The notes: generated by a model not told the origin, from the letters alone. A DNA stretch of 64,000 nt from Bog-473 sp963807775 (GCA_963807775.1 CAWECY010000003.1:558001-622000), one strand, 5' to 3'; positions 40,990 to 48,895 are shown, counted from the stretch's first letter. A program made the numbers and translations.

Positions 40990-42713
40990 CCGGAGCGGCC
41001 CCGATTCGCTGCCGAAACCACCGCGCTGAGCGACGCATCGAGGATGGACGAGTCACGCCCGACGCCCCACCAGGTCGACCCGTCGCTCCCGGCCACCTCC
41101 ACGTAGGCGACGGCCGACGCTCCCGAGCCCTCGGTGAGCGTGTGCTCGTGGTAGTCCTTCACCTCGAGCACGATACCGAGATCGGCCTTCAGCGCGCCGA
41201 TGAGCGCGTCGATAGGGCCGTTGCCCTCGCCCGTGACGGTGCGGTGCTGTCCGTCGACCAGCAGCTGCGCGGTGACGCTGGTGTGACCGCGCCCGGTGGA
41301 CACCTCGCTCGTCATCAGGCGCAACCCGGCGTCCTCGGGCAGGTAGATCTCCTCGAAGACGTCGCGGATCTGGCCCGACCGGATGACCGTGCCACTGGCC
41401 TCGGTGATCTCCTGCACGCGCTTGGAAAATTCGACCTGCAGTCGCCGCGGCAGGTCCAGGCCGTGGTCGGTGTCCATCACATAGGCCACGCCGCCCTTGC
41501 CGGACTGGCTGTTGACCTGGATGATGGCCTCGTAGGTCCGCCCCGTGTGCTTGGGGTCGATGGGCAGGTAGGGCACCTCCCACTCCTCGTAGTCGCGGCC
41601 GATGGCGGACATGCCCTTCTTGATCGCGTCCTGGTGCGACCCGGAGAACGCGGTGTACACGAGGTCGCCGGCGTAGGGATGGCGCGGGTGGACGGGCAAC
41701 CGGGTGGCGTATTCCGCCGTGCGGCGCACCTGCTCGATGTCGCTGAAGTCGAGCGCCGGGTCGATGCCCTGGCTGAACAGGTTCATGGCCAGCGTGACGA
41801 TGTCGACGTTGCCGGTGCGCTCGCCGTTGCCGAACAGGGTCCCCTCTACCCTGTCGGCGCCGGCCAGCACCGCCAGTTCGGCCGCAGCCACCGCCGTGCC
41901 ACGGTCGTTGTGCGGGTGCAGGCTCAGCACGATGCTGTCGCGGTTCTTGATGGTGCGGCCGAACCACTCGATCACGTCGGCGTACACGTTGGGGCTGTAC
42001 ATCTCCACCGTGGCGGGCAGGTTGAGGATGATGGGCCGTTCGGGCGTCGGCTCGATCACGTCCATCACGGCCTCGCATATCTCCACGGCGAAGTCGGGCT
42101 CGGTCCCGGTGAAACTCTCCGGCGAGTACTCGTAGCGGATATCGGTGCCGCTGACCTGCGCCTCGTACTTCTTGCACAACTCGGCCGCCTTCACGGCGAT
42201 GTCGATGATGCCGGACCTGTCCAATCCGAACACGACGCGCCGCTGCAGCTCGGAGACCGAGTTGTAGAAGTGCACGCAGGCGCGGGGCGACCCGGCCAGC
42301 GACTCGTAGGTGCGTTCGATCAGCTCCTGGCGGCACTGGACCAGCACCTGGATCTCGACGTCGTCGGGAATCAGTCCCTCTTCGATGATGAGGCGCTGGA
42401 AGTCGTAGTCGGTCTGCGAAGCCGACGGGAACCCGACCTCGATCTCCTTGAACCCGACGTCGACCAGTGTCTGGAACAGCGCCAGCTTGCGCTCGGGGTC
42501 CATGGGGTCGATGAGGGCCTGGTTGCCGTCACGCAGGTCGACGCTGGCCCAGCGCGGGGCCTTGGTGAACTGGCGATCGGCCCAGGTCCGGTCGTGCAGC
42601 ACGAGTGGCACGTGCGAGCGGTACTTGTCGAAGGGCATGGGCGACGGATCGCAGGGCAGGGCCAGGTGACCCCGCTCCACGTCGCCACCACTCCCTTTCT
42701 GTCCCTCAGCCAT
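40986..42713 (-). CDS. leuA: 2-isopropylmalate synthase
   Basis: Commits 2-ketoisovalerate to leucine. It is the long actinobacterial form (about 575 aa) with an N-terminal extension before RYRSHVPLVL. VDLRDGNQALIDPM is the catalytic DRE-TIM start, YSPESFTGTEPDFAVEICEA and LHPHNDRGTAVAAAELAVLA hold metal and substrate residues, and SGSHQDAIKKGM is typical. The C-terminal leucine-binding domain is present (GHTSVTAQLLVDGQHRTVTG, GNGPIDALIGALKADLG). ATG 42713 follows GGACAAGGACAG; an upstream in-frame start at 42785 would fall inside the attenuator. Preceded by a Leu-rich leader peptide and terminator. Confidence 0.94.
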   Translation of the reverse strand: MAEGQKGSGGDVERGHLALPCDPSPMPFDKYRSHVPLVLHDRTWADRQFTKAPRWASVDLRDGNQALIDPMDPERKLALFQTLVDVGFKEIEVGFPSASQTDYDFQRLIIEEGLIPDDVEIQVLVQCRQELIERTYESLAGSPRACVHFYNSVSELQRRVVFGLDRSGIIDIAVKAAELCKKYEAQVSGTDIRYEYSPESFTGTEPDFAVEICEAVMDVIEPTPERPIILNLPATVEMYSPNVYADVIEWFGRTIKNRDSIVLSLHPHNDRGTAVAAAELAVLAGADRVEGTLFGNGERTGNVDIVTLAMNLFSQGIDPALDFSDIEQVRRTAEYATRLPVHPRHPYAGDLVYTAFSGSHQDAIKKGMSAIGRDYEEWEVPYLPIDPKHTGRTYEAIIQVNSQSGKGGVAYVMDTDHGLDLPRRLQVEFSKRVQEITEASGTVIRSGQIRDVFEEIYLPEDAGLRLMTSEVSTGRGHTSVTAQLLVDGQHRTVTGEGNGPIDALIGALKADLGIVLEVKDYHEHTLTEGSGASAVAYVEVAGSDGSTWWGVGRDSSILDASLSAVVSAANRGRSG

Positions 42714-42780
42714 CTGTCCTTGTCCCTTCTCTATCTTTCCGTCGCGTGTCTGGCCTTTCGGTCCGTACCGGCGCCGGCCC

Positions 42781-42842
42781 AACAAAAAACCCCCTGGCCT
42801 TTCGGCGCAGGAGGTTGCGAGCGAACGCGATGTGGCGTTCGC
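42781..42842 (-). terminator. leuA attenuator: hairpin plus intrinsic terminator
   Basis: Read on the minus strand. Hairpin 1 is GCGAACGC-CACATC-GCGTTCGC (42842-42821), 8 bp and perfect. The terminator is AACCTCCTG paired with CAGGGGGTT (42816-42808 with 42796-42788, one G-U), capped by GCC-GAAA-GGC, and followed by six T residues. The leuA ATG lies about 70 bases downstream. With the leader peptide just upstream it has the standard layout of ribosome-mediated attenuation. A strong antiterminator pairing was not obvious by eye. Confidence 0.85.
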
Positions 42843-42844
42843 CG

Positions 42845-42880
42845 TCAGGTAAGCAGCAGGTCACAGGTCGTTGCCTTCAT
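42845..42880 (-). CDS. leuA leader peptide, MKATTCDLLLT
   Basis: An 11-residue ORF (ATG 42880, TGA 42847-42845) containing three consecutive leucine codons CTG-CTG-CTT near its end. It stops three bases before the first hairpin of the attenuator. The ATG is 10 bases after the -10 hexamer, so the 5' leader is only a few bases and translation would be essentially leaderless. Leucine-codon leaders before leuA are known in bacteria; this one is identified from sequence. Confidence 0.85.
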   Translation of the reverse strand: MKATTCDLLLT

Positions 42881-42890
42881 TTCAACTTCA

Positions 42891-42920
42891 ATTGTCGCAT
42901 TTGGGCGGCTCCAGCGTCAA
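42891..42920 (-). promoter_or_regulatory. Promoter of the leuA leader
   Basis: TTGACG (42920-42915) and GACAAT (42896-42891) separated by 18 bases on the minus strand, between the stop of the VOC gene and the leader ATG. Both hexamers match the main sigma-factor consensus in at least four of six positions. Confidence 0.7.
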
Positions 42921-42932
42921 GGGCATCCCAGG

Positions 42933-43289
42933 CTAGCCAGGTGGCAGCGGCGACCCGAAGCGGATCAGATTGCCGTCGGCGTCTGTGTGCGCCGCCTCCC
43001 ACACGCCGAAACCCGGGTCGAACAGGTCGCCCGTCTGGCCCACGCCGGCCTCACGCCATTCGGCATGGAGCGCGCCGGCGTCGTCCACGCCGATGTAGCA
43101 GGCGCCCCGCTCGCCGGCGATCGCCGGCTCCAGATCCTGCCTGAAGTGGATGTTGACGCCGTCGCGCGACGCGGTGCCGTAGCCACCGTGGTGCGCGGCC
43201 ACGGTGAAGCCGAGCGCCTCGTAGTGCGCCTGCATGGCCTCCATGTCGGAGGTCGGGAAGATGGGAGCGATGCTGCGCAAGGTGGCCAT
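42933..43289 (-). CDS. VOC-family protein (glyoxalase/bleomycin-resistance fold)
   Basis: A 118 aa single vicinal-oxygen-chelate domain. IAPIFPTSDMEAMQAHYEAL is the usual first strand-helix, DGVNIHFRQDLE the first metal-strand region, ACYIGVDDAGALHAEWREAG the second half, and EAAHTDADGNLIRFG the C-terminal strand. Could be a dioxygenase, glyoxalase or antibiotic-binding protein; the fold alone does not decide. The leuA promoter begins 12 bases after its stop, so leuA is also open to read-through. Confidence 0.82.
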   Translation of the reverse strand: MATLRSIAPIFPTSDMEAMQAHYEALGFTVAAHHGGYGTASRDGVNIHFRQDLEPAIAGERGACYIGVDDAGALHAEWREAGVGQTGDLFDPGFGVWEAAHTDADGNLIRFGSPLPPG

Positions 43290-43314
43290 GGGCGGGGAGG
43301 CTACCGTGGTCGGG

Positions 43315-43494
43315 ATGCGTCACCTCCTGTGGACCGCGTTCCGCGCCGCCCTCGTGATCGCCGTGCTGGCCGTCGTGCGCGAGATCCTGCTCGACCGCGC
43401 GCCCCAACGGCCCATCCTCGCTCGTGGCCGGGAGCCGGTGATCGGCAGCCTCGATACGTGGCCGGCCGTGCCGCGCAAGCCGGCTGCGTCCTGA
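43315..43494 (+). CDS. Small membrane-anchored protein (59 aa)
   Basis: Not recognised. From ATG 43315 a single N-terminal helix (LLWTAFRAALVIAVLAVVREI) is followed by a short Arg/Pro-rich tail (DRAPQRPILARGREPVIG). Starts at 43234 are possible but add residues overlapping the VOC gene on the other strand. Codon usage fits the window. Confidence 0.5.
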   Translation: MRHLLWTAFRAALVIAVLAVVREILLDRAPQRPILARGREPVIGSLDTWPAVPRKPAAS

Positions 43495-43705
43495 CGGGAC
43501 CTGACGCCAGGCAGCGAGAGGAATCCTGCGGCAGATTCTCGCCATGGAAGGGCAGACAGGCGCGCGTTTTGGGAGCCCTGCAGCTCCCGAGTTCCGTCGT
43601 AACGCGACAACTGACAGGCTCATTTCACCTCTCACAGAAGAGCGCGTACGTGTCGTTCTGCTCGCCGTCACACGCGGCGTCAGGGCTCCTCAGCCGCGCA
43701 ACGAC

Positions 43706-44827
43706 TTACAAGCGATAGAGACGGGCCGCATTGTCCGACAGTATTTTCTGTTTCACCGAGTAGGAGATGTCGGAGCGCTCGGCCAGCATCTTCATCGTGA
43801 AGGGACATTTCCCCTCAGGGTGACAGTAGTCGGACCCTAGAACCAGTCGTTCCGCACCGATGATATCGACCACGGCCGGCAACAAGGCTTCATCAGGCTC
43901 GGTGGCGAAGAAGAGATGATCGCCTCGGATGTACTCCTCGGGATTGTGGGGCAGGCGGTGAGTTCGCAGGGTGAAGGCCTCATAGCCAGACTGAATCCGT
44001 TCCATGAAGTACGGGACCCATCCGGCGCCCGTCTCGAGAAAGGCGATGTCCATGGTTGGGTACCGGTCCAGGACACCTCCCATAATGAGATGGCCCAACG
44101 CGATCATGCTCGGCATACTCCCGTAGGCATCGTCGATGTTCTGGTGTTTGATGGTGGTCCTGAGGGGATTGATCTGGGTTCCGAGAGTGTGGATGCAGAT
44201 GGGAACGTCGAGTTCCTCGGCAGCACGCCAGATCGGATCCAGACTCTGGTCGTCGAGAGTTGTGCCATTGGCGTGGTGCGGCGGAAGGACGCCAGCCACG
44301 AACCCGTACTCGCCGACGGTGCGCCTCAACTCATCAGCGGCCTCACGAGGAGACTGCATCGCCAGCATGGCGACGCCTTTCAGTCGCTCGGGATCGGTGC
44401 TGCAATAGCGAGCGAGGTACTCGTTGTACCCACGAAGAGTGGTGGTCGCGACGGCGGGACTCTCTACCATGGCGGCCACCATCAAGCAATGACCTCCAAA
44501 GAGGACGGCGATATCGATCCCCATCTCGTCCATATCGGGGAGTCGACGTTCCGCCTTCGACTCACCCGGCCGCGGCAACCAGTACTTCCCATCCCGGGTG
44601 AAGCGGCTCATCGCCTCCTCTATGTCACGGTAGTCGACGTCCGACTCGTCGTCCTCGCCGGTCTCGGGAAGCACACGACCCTCGACTTCGATGCGCGGAA
44701 AACCTCGATCGTCGCGAAACGATCTGGGCGCTTCGTGGCGGCGCTCAGAGGGGACGAAGGTGTCCCAGTCGATGACCCAGTCGTGGATATGCCCATCGGC
44801 ATCGATCACCCGGTGACCGTTGAGCAT
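43706..44827 (-). CDS. Amidohydrolase-2 family metal-dependent hydrolase
   Basis: A 373 aa TIM-barrel hydrolase of the ACMSD-like group. VIDADGHIHDWVIDW opens with the metal His pair, DMDEMGIDIAVLFGGHCL and VPICIHTLGTQINPL supply further ligands, and VLGSDYCHPEGKCPFTMKML holds the catalytic Asp/His region. GGGAGGTTCGGGC precedes ATG 44827, a strong ribosome-binding site. These enzymes decarboxylate or hydrolyse aromatic or cyclic acids in catabolism; substrate unknown. Its codons are less GC-biased than the leu genes, so it may have been acquired. Confidence 0.88.
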   Translation of the reverse strand: MLNGHRVIDADGHIHDWVIDWDTFVPSERRHEAPRSFRDDRGFPRIEVEGRVLPETGEDDESDVDYRDIEEAMSRFTRDGKYWLPRPGESKAERRLPDMDEMGIDIAVLFGGHCLMVAAMVESPAVATTTLRGYNEYLARYCSTDPERLKGVAMLAMQSPREAADELRRTVGEYGFVAGVLPPHHANGTTLDDQSLDPIWRAAEELDVPICIHTLGTQINPLRTTIKHQNIDDAYGSMPSMIALGHLIMGGVLDRYPTMDIAFLETGAGWVPYFMERIQSGYEAFTLRTHRLPHNPEEYIRGDHLFFATEPDEALLPAVVDIIGAERLVLGSDYCHPEGKCPFTMKMLAERSDISYSVKQKILSDNAARLYRL

Positions 44828-45329
44828 GCCCGAACCTCCCTTCCCACCGAGCGCGCCCCAGTGGGATGCCTAGATTCCATCCCTCTTTCGGATCGACGTC
44901 CAGTGCGTTGCCTCACTTGACTGACGTGAAGGCGTCGGTGCCGCAAATCTGCGCTCCCGACCTCGGCTTCATCCGATTTCGTTGCGTGCGAAAACCCCCG
45001 AGTCAGCCGTCGTTACCATCAAGGTCAAGGGAGTCGGCCAGTTGTAGCCATCGCCTCCGTTCCGCCTTTCGCCTTGTCTCGAACAGCCCGCAACGGATCG
45101 TTAACCGGTGCGATGCCTCCCCGAGAAACGGATCGCTTCAGTCCGCTGTCCTGGGGAGGTCGCCTCGTATCCTGGGTGATCCGAACGGCGCGTGTACTGC
45201 GGCGAGATAGCTGCCAATTCCGGGACGGAGAAGGTCCGATTGCGGTGGCACAGACTCGACCACCGGGTGCCCGGACGGCCGAGCTCTATCCTCCGGTGCC
45301 GCCCGTAATGATATGGGGAGGTTTGAGAC
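44828..45329. other. 502-base region without a convincing gene
   Basis: Lower in GC than the flanks. The frames present are short, lack ribosome-binding sites or known motifs, and look like the shadow of neighbouring genes. No tRNA, hairpin terminator or repeat was seen. It probably holds the amidohydrolase promoter and the 3' end of the acetyltransferase transcript. Confidence 0.5.
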
Positions 45330-45824
45330 TCATCGCTCTCCTGCGTTCCGAACCATCCAGACGAACTCCCCCCGCTCGCCGTAGCCGTTGTGATGTGCGT
45401 GAAACCCATTCTTTTCAAGGACTCGGAGCGACGGTGCATTCCAGGTGCCGACTGTCGCCCATAAGCGCTTCCGGCCCGTCGCAAAAGCAGCATCGATCAC
45501 AGCTCCAGCGGCCTCCGTGGCGTAGCCGTGGCCTCGGAACTGGGGGAGGACTTCATAGGCGATTTCTGGTTCCTGGAAGGTTCCTCGACCGATGATAAGT
45601 CCGCAATACCCAATCGGGCTGGTCTCGTCCCGCCGCCGAATACCCAGTGGTCCGAAGCCATCTGCGTACGCCCGTTCGTTCTGCTCGACCATTCGCTGCT
45701 CAACTTCACCGATCGACAGCGTCGTGCCACCCTCGTGCTCACGAAGGAGTTCGAGGGCACACTCAGCGTCATCCTTCGTGCGTAGTCGCAATGACAATCG
45801 CTCGGTGTCGATCACAAAGGCCAT
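45330..45824 (-). CDS. GNAT acetyltransferase, RimJ/RimL-like
   Basis: 164 aa. VIDTERLSLRLRTKDDAECA is the RimJ/L opening, GTFQEPEIAYEVLPQFRGHG holds the acetyl-CoA loop, YATEAAGAVIDAAFATGRKR the following helix, and WNAPSLRVLEKNGFHAHH the C-terminal motif. ATG 45824 gives the family-like N-terminus; 45845 is also possible. Lies in the lower-GC stretch together with a second RimJ/L-like gene at 47120. Confidence 0.84.
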   Translation of the reverse strand: MAFVIDTERLSLRLRTKDDAECALELLREHEGGTTLSIGEVEQRMVEQNERAYADGFGPLGIRRRDETSPIGYCGLIIGRGTFQEPEIAYEVLPQFRGHGYATEAAGAVIDAAFATGRKRLWATVGTWNAPSLRVLEKNGFHAHHNGYGERGEFVWMVRNAGER

Positions 45825-46006
45825 CGCTCGGAAGTGATCGACCATCTAAACGCCGCCCCCCAAGGCCATCAGGACGATCCGCACCGACAGTCAGACTATT
45901 GGGCCGGCCCCTCGCCCAAAAGTGCGGCAGGTGCGACCCCGGCCCCGGCGATGTATTGGGCTACCCGGAACTCTGGTCGGGAATGGGCTTTTGTAAGAAT
46001 GGGCTT

Positions 46007-46537
46007 GTGACTGGCATCCGCTCGGTCGTCGTGTGCGCGCAATGCGAGGTCCACTGGTACGTAGACGCTGAACCGGCCAAGTGTGCTGATCGTGGCCACG
46101 ACCATCAGCGAATCGACCTGCATAGACATCGTTCCATAGTCGTCTTGCCCGATGGGACAGAGGTCACCGCCGTCTCATTCGATGCGATGGATCCCTATGC
46201 CCGTGAACAGCCTCCTGACTTCGGTCTGTACCTAGACCCGCAGTGGGATCCCCCGTGGGCTCACGATCACCTCGATTGGCCGGATTTCGGCGTGCCGAGT
46301 GATTCCGCTGCACTGGCGGCTGCGTTGAGATTGCTGCTCGAGCGAGCTCGTCGCCAGAACCGAGTGGAGGTTGGTTGCCTTGGCGGACATGGACGGACTG
46401 GAACTGCCTTGGGTTGTCTCGCCATCCTGACTGGACTCCCTCCCGGAGATGCCGTCGCTTGGGTCCGCGACAACTACTGCAGCGAGGCTGTGGAGTCCGG
46501 CCAACAGGAAGCGTTTGTCGCTGGTTTTGTTGGCTGA
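46007..46537 (+). CDS. Tyrosine-phosphatase-like protein with N-terminal Cys/His cluster
   Basis: About 176 aa. The C-terminal half has a phosphatase P-loop, CLGGHGRTG (Cys-x5-Arg), followed by TALGCLAILTGLPPGDAVAW and YCSEAVESGQQEAFV, the usual helices of protein tyrosine or dual-specificity phosphatases. The acidic general-acid loop may be DPQWDPPWAHDHLDWPDFG. The first 45 residues hold CAQCEVHWYV...CADRGHDH, which could bind a metal. GTG 46007 follows a TAAGAAT -10-like sequence by six bases (leaderless start); ATG 45983 is the alternative. Lower-GC context suggests transfer. Confidence 0.72.
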   Translation: MTGIRSVVVCAQCEVHWYVDAEPAKCADRGHDHQRIDLHRHRSIVVLPDGTEVTAVSFDAMDPYAREQPPDFGLYLDPQWDPPWAHDHLDWPDFGVPSDSAALAAALRLLLERARRQNRVEVGCLGGHGRTGTALGCLAILTGLPPGDAVAWVRDNYCSEAVESGQQEAFVAGFVG

Positions 46538-46658
46538 CACCTGCCTCACTTATGTCGGAGTGCTCGCCGTCCGTCAAAGTTTGGCGGCACCGTCGGGGAC
46601 TCATCGGCAGAGTTGATTATCGTTCCGAAAGGTCGAGCTGAAGACTGAGAGGTGGCCA

Positions 46659-47039
46659 ATGGTGACGGTGCACAACCTTGATCAGGAATCGGTTGCCAAG
46701 ATGATCCAATTGGACCTTGCGAGCCTGGACCGAGAACCGGAAAGTCCGATCGGGGACTTTCCGTTCCACGGATGCACGGGTGGTGTCGCCGCCTTCAAAG
46801 GCCGACCACCTTGGGAGTTCCACGCCCAAGGCGACGAGCTTCTCTTCATCTTGGCGGGCGAGTCGGAACTTACGGTGCTGCAGAAGGACAGTCGTTCGGT
46901 TTGGACCCTTACAGCAGGCTATCTTGCGATCGTTCCAAGGGGTCATTGGCACTCGAACAACGCTCCCGGCGGAGTCACGATGCTGTGGATCACTCCTAGC
47001 GAAGGCAATGAGCACTCCTGGGACGAGCCAAGCGTCTGA
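46659..47039 (+). CDS. Cupin-domain protein
   Basis: 126 aa. The first cupin motif is WEFHAQGDELLFILAGESEL and the second GYLAIVPRGHWHSNNAP, giving the His/Glu/His metal site of a single-domain cupin. GAGAGGTGGCCA precedes ATG 46659. Function could be sensing, isomerase or dioxygenase; no clear pathway neighbour. Confidence 0.8.
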   Translation: MVTVHNLDQESVAKMIQLDLASLDREPESPIGDFPFHGCTGGVAAFKGRPPWEFHAQGDELLFILAGESELTVLQKDSRSVWTLTAGYLAIVPRGHWHSNNAPGGVTMLWITPSEGNEHSWDEPSV

Positions 47040-47119
47040 CAGCTTGTGATCAGGTCCGGAGGGTCGCGGAACTGTTCGGTAACGCCTCCGGGCTTACGCG
47101 CATCCGATGGTTCTGGCGG

Positions 47120-47653
47120 TCAGAGCCGCGTGCGCCATTGCTCGGCCTCGATGGTGAACAGGATGCGAGGCCGCGGACCTCTCCACGTATCCACGGGGCC
47201 CGTCAGACCCTGATTGGTGAGGCCGGACTTCTGCAATACCCGGAGGGATGCCAGGTTGTCTGGGTCAGCGGTTGCCCACATCGTGGCTCGGTGCAGTTCG
47301 GAGAAGCTGAATTCGAGCAAGAGCCTGGTGGCTTCAGTCGCGTAACCCCGTCCCCAGCGTTCCGAGCGGAGGTACCAGCCGAACTGGCCGCTGTCCGTTC
47401 CTTGGAGGCTATCGATTCCGGCCCAGCCGCAGAAGCCCTGGGCATCTTCAACCACCAGGTTGTAGCTCGGTCTGGGATCGAGGTCGGGCTCCTGGAGCAA
47501 CCGTGGCAGGCTGATCGATTCGGCTGAATCTCGATCTATTCGGAACTTCATGTAGGTGAACATGGCCTCGTCACCTTCAAGTGAGAGGAATGGTTCCCGG
47601 TCTCGCGAGACAAAGTCCCGAAGCAGGATCGGGTCCCCTTGCAGCTTCAGCAC
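47120..47653 (-). CDS. GNAT acetyltransferase, RimJ/RimL-like
   Basis: About 177 aa from GTG 47653 (VLKLQGDPILLRDFVSRDRE). SGQFGWYLRSERWGRGYATE is the acetyl-CoA motif, ATRLLLEFSFSELHRATMWA the helix and strand, and NLASLRVLQKSGLTNQG the C-terminal motif. A longer frame to 47848 adds basic low-complexity residues without family features. Not closely similar to the gene at 45330, so not a recent duplicate. Confidence 0.8.
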   Translation of the reverse strand: MLKLQGDPILLRDFVSRDREPFLSLEGDEAMFTYMKFRIDRDSAESISLPRLLQEPDLDPRPSYNLVVEDAQGFCGWAGIDSLQGTDSGQFGWYLRSERWGRGYATEATRLLLEFSFSELHRATMWATADPDNLASLRVLQKSGLTNQGLTGPVDTWRGPRPRILFTIEAEQWRTRL

Positions 47654-47918
47654 GGACGGAGAATATGCGGTAATCGACTTTCCCCATGTTGCGAACCGTC
47701 CCACCTTCCCGGCGGCGGCACTGGGGCACTGGCAGATCGATTTGATCTGTGCGGCGGCACCCTCAACAAGCCGCCACCCGAGCGGGATCTGGCGGATGTG
47801 GCCCAGTAGCGACCTGGGCGGCCGCGGTCGCTGCGGGCACGCGTGCATGGGTCGTGCTCGCGTTGTGGGCCGTCGTCAGCCGGTGCCGGCGGCCAGGTCT
47901 TCCGCTGGGAGTAATCCC

Positions 47919-48416
47919 CTAGGCGGCGACCTCGGCGAGCAGGGCGTCGATCTGGGACATGCACGCCTTCATGCCTTCGGCCACGCCCATGGCGATCGCT
48001 TGCTCCATCCCTTCGAGCGAGTCGAAATGCGTGGTGAGGATCATGCGCGTCGTGTCGCCCGCCGCTTCGATGTCGATCTCCATGCGAGTCATGGAATGGC
48101 CGTCGCTTGGCGTTCCGTCATCTTCGACGATGGCGTCTTCGACCACGAGCCTGGTCGGTGCGTCGACCTCGATCACGTTCCAGGTGCCGTCGAACCTGTC
48201 GCCGCCGTCGGGGCCGGACATGAAGTAGGTGATCGTGCCGCCCGGCGTGAGGTCGTGATGCTCGAAGGTGGCCGGGAATCCTGGCGGACCCCACCACCGC
48301 TCGAGTAGGCGCGGGTCGGCCCACAGCTGCCACACGTTGGTGATGGACGTCTTGAACTCCGCAGTGATGACCATTGTCTTGGCCTCTGCGTTCTTGTCGA
48401 CATTCCAAACGGTCAT
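47919..48416 (-). CDS. SRPBCC/AHSA1-family protein
   Basis: 165 aa START-like ligand-binding fold. WADPRLLERWWGPPGFPATF is the family hallmark, followed by GGTITYFMSGPDGGDRFDGT and a C-terminal TTHFDSLEGMEQAIAMGVAE. GGGAAGGAAAGCGA precedes ATG 48416. It is joined by an ATGA overlap to the ArsR-type regulator upstream, a frequent operon in actinobacteria. Role unknown; binding of a small hydrophobic ligand is the usual inference. Confidence 0.87.
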   Translation of the reverse strand: MTVWNVDKNAEAKTMVITAEFKTSITNVWQLWADPRLLERWWGPPGFPATFEHHDLTPGGTITYFMSGPDGGDRFDGTWNVIEVDAPTRLVVEDAIVEDDGTPSDGHSMTRMEIDIEAAGDTTRMILTTHFDSLEGMEQAIAMGVAEGMKACMSQIDALLAEVAA

Positions 48417-48766
48417 TCGCTTTCCTTCCCAGTGGTTTCGTTGAGGACGTCTTCGAAGCGTTCGAGGCGGGCCCGCCACACCGTTTCGAGTTCATCGAGG
48501 AGTTCGTGCGCGCGGCGAAGTTGGTTGACCTCGCCGCGCACGAGTTGTTCCCGTCCGCTCCGGTGCTTTGAGACCAGACCGGCGTCGACCAGGACCTCGA
48601 CGTGCTTCTGCACCGCGGTGAGGCTGATCGGATACAGCCGGCCGAGCTCGCTGACGGAGCGCTCACGGTCGAGAGTCCGCGTGACGATGTCGCGCCGTGT
48701 TGCATCGCTGAGCGCGAAAAACAACCGGTCGGTCTGTTTCTCGCGCTCCAGAGTTTCTACAACCAT
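48413..48766 (-). CDS. ArsR-family transcriptional regulator
   Basis: 117 aa winged helix protein. DRLFFALSDATRRDIVTRTL is the ArsR opening, VSELGRLYPISLTAVQKHVE the recognition helix, and VLVDAGLVSKHRSGREQLVR the wing. No metal-binding Cys pair is seen, so it is a non-metal ArsR. ATG 48766 lies inside a 20-base palindrome, which probably is its own operator, giving autoregulation with the SRPBCC partner. Confidence 0.88.
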   Translation of the reverse strand: MVVETLEREKQTDRLFFALSDATRRDIVTRTLDRERSVSELGRLYPISLTAVQKHVEVLVDAGLVSKHRSGREQLVRGEVNQLRRAHELLDELETVWRARLERFEDVLNETTGKESE

Positions 48767-48776
48767 TTGGTTGTAG
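48757..48776. promoter_or_regulatory. Palindromic operator over the ArsR start codon
   Basis: CTACAACCATTTGGTTGTAG: 9-base arms with a 2-base centre, perfect. On the minus strand it covers the stretch from the end of the -10 hexamer through the predicted transcription start and the ATG. A bound repressor would block initiation directly. Confidence 0.78.
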
Positions 48777-48802
48777 ATTACACCTCCCGCCGACGATGTC
48801 AA
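48775..48802 (-). promoter_or_regulatory. Promoter of the ArsR-SRPBCC operon
   Basis: TTGACA (48802-48797, consensus -35) and TAATCT (48780-48775) with a 16-base spacer. The predicted start is one or two bases from the ArsR ATG, so the transcript is leaderless. Confidence 0.68.
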
Positions 48803-48818
48803 TCGGGCAGCGCTAACG

Positions 48819-48895
48819 GTGTTCGCCGGGGAGGTTGTCCCTGGAGGCGTGGCGCAGAGGTCCGTGACCGATGCCAACCTGTGGTTGGCGAACAC
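48819..48895. repeat. Nested inverted repeat, possible structured RNA
   Basis: Outer arms GTGTTCGCC (48819-48827) and GGCGAACAC (48887-48895) and inner arms AGGTTG (48832-48837) and CAACCT (48875-48880) pair in register, giving a two-helix stem with a 37-base loop. It lies in the gap between the ArsR promoter and the deaminase stop. No T-run follows, so it is not a typical terminator. Confidence 0.45.

Noticed and set aside
41142..43718. Very long frame antisense to leuA (over 800 codons), and similar ones antisense to serC, cimA and others
   Set aside because: High GC at third positions leaves complementary frames free of stops. The products are Arg/Gly/His-rich without motifs, and the other strand holds clearly conserved enzymes.
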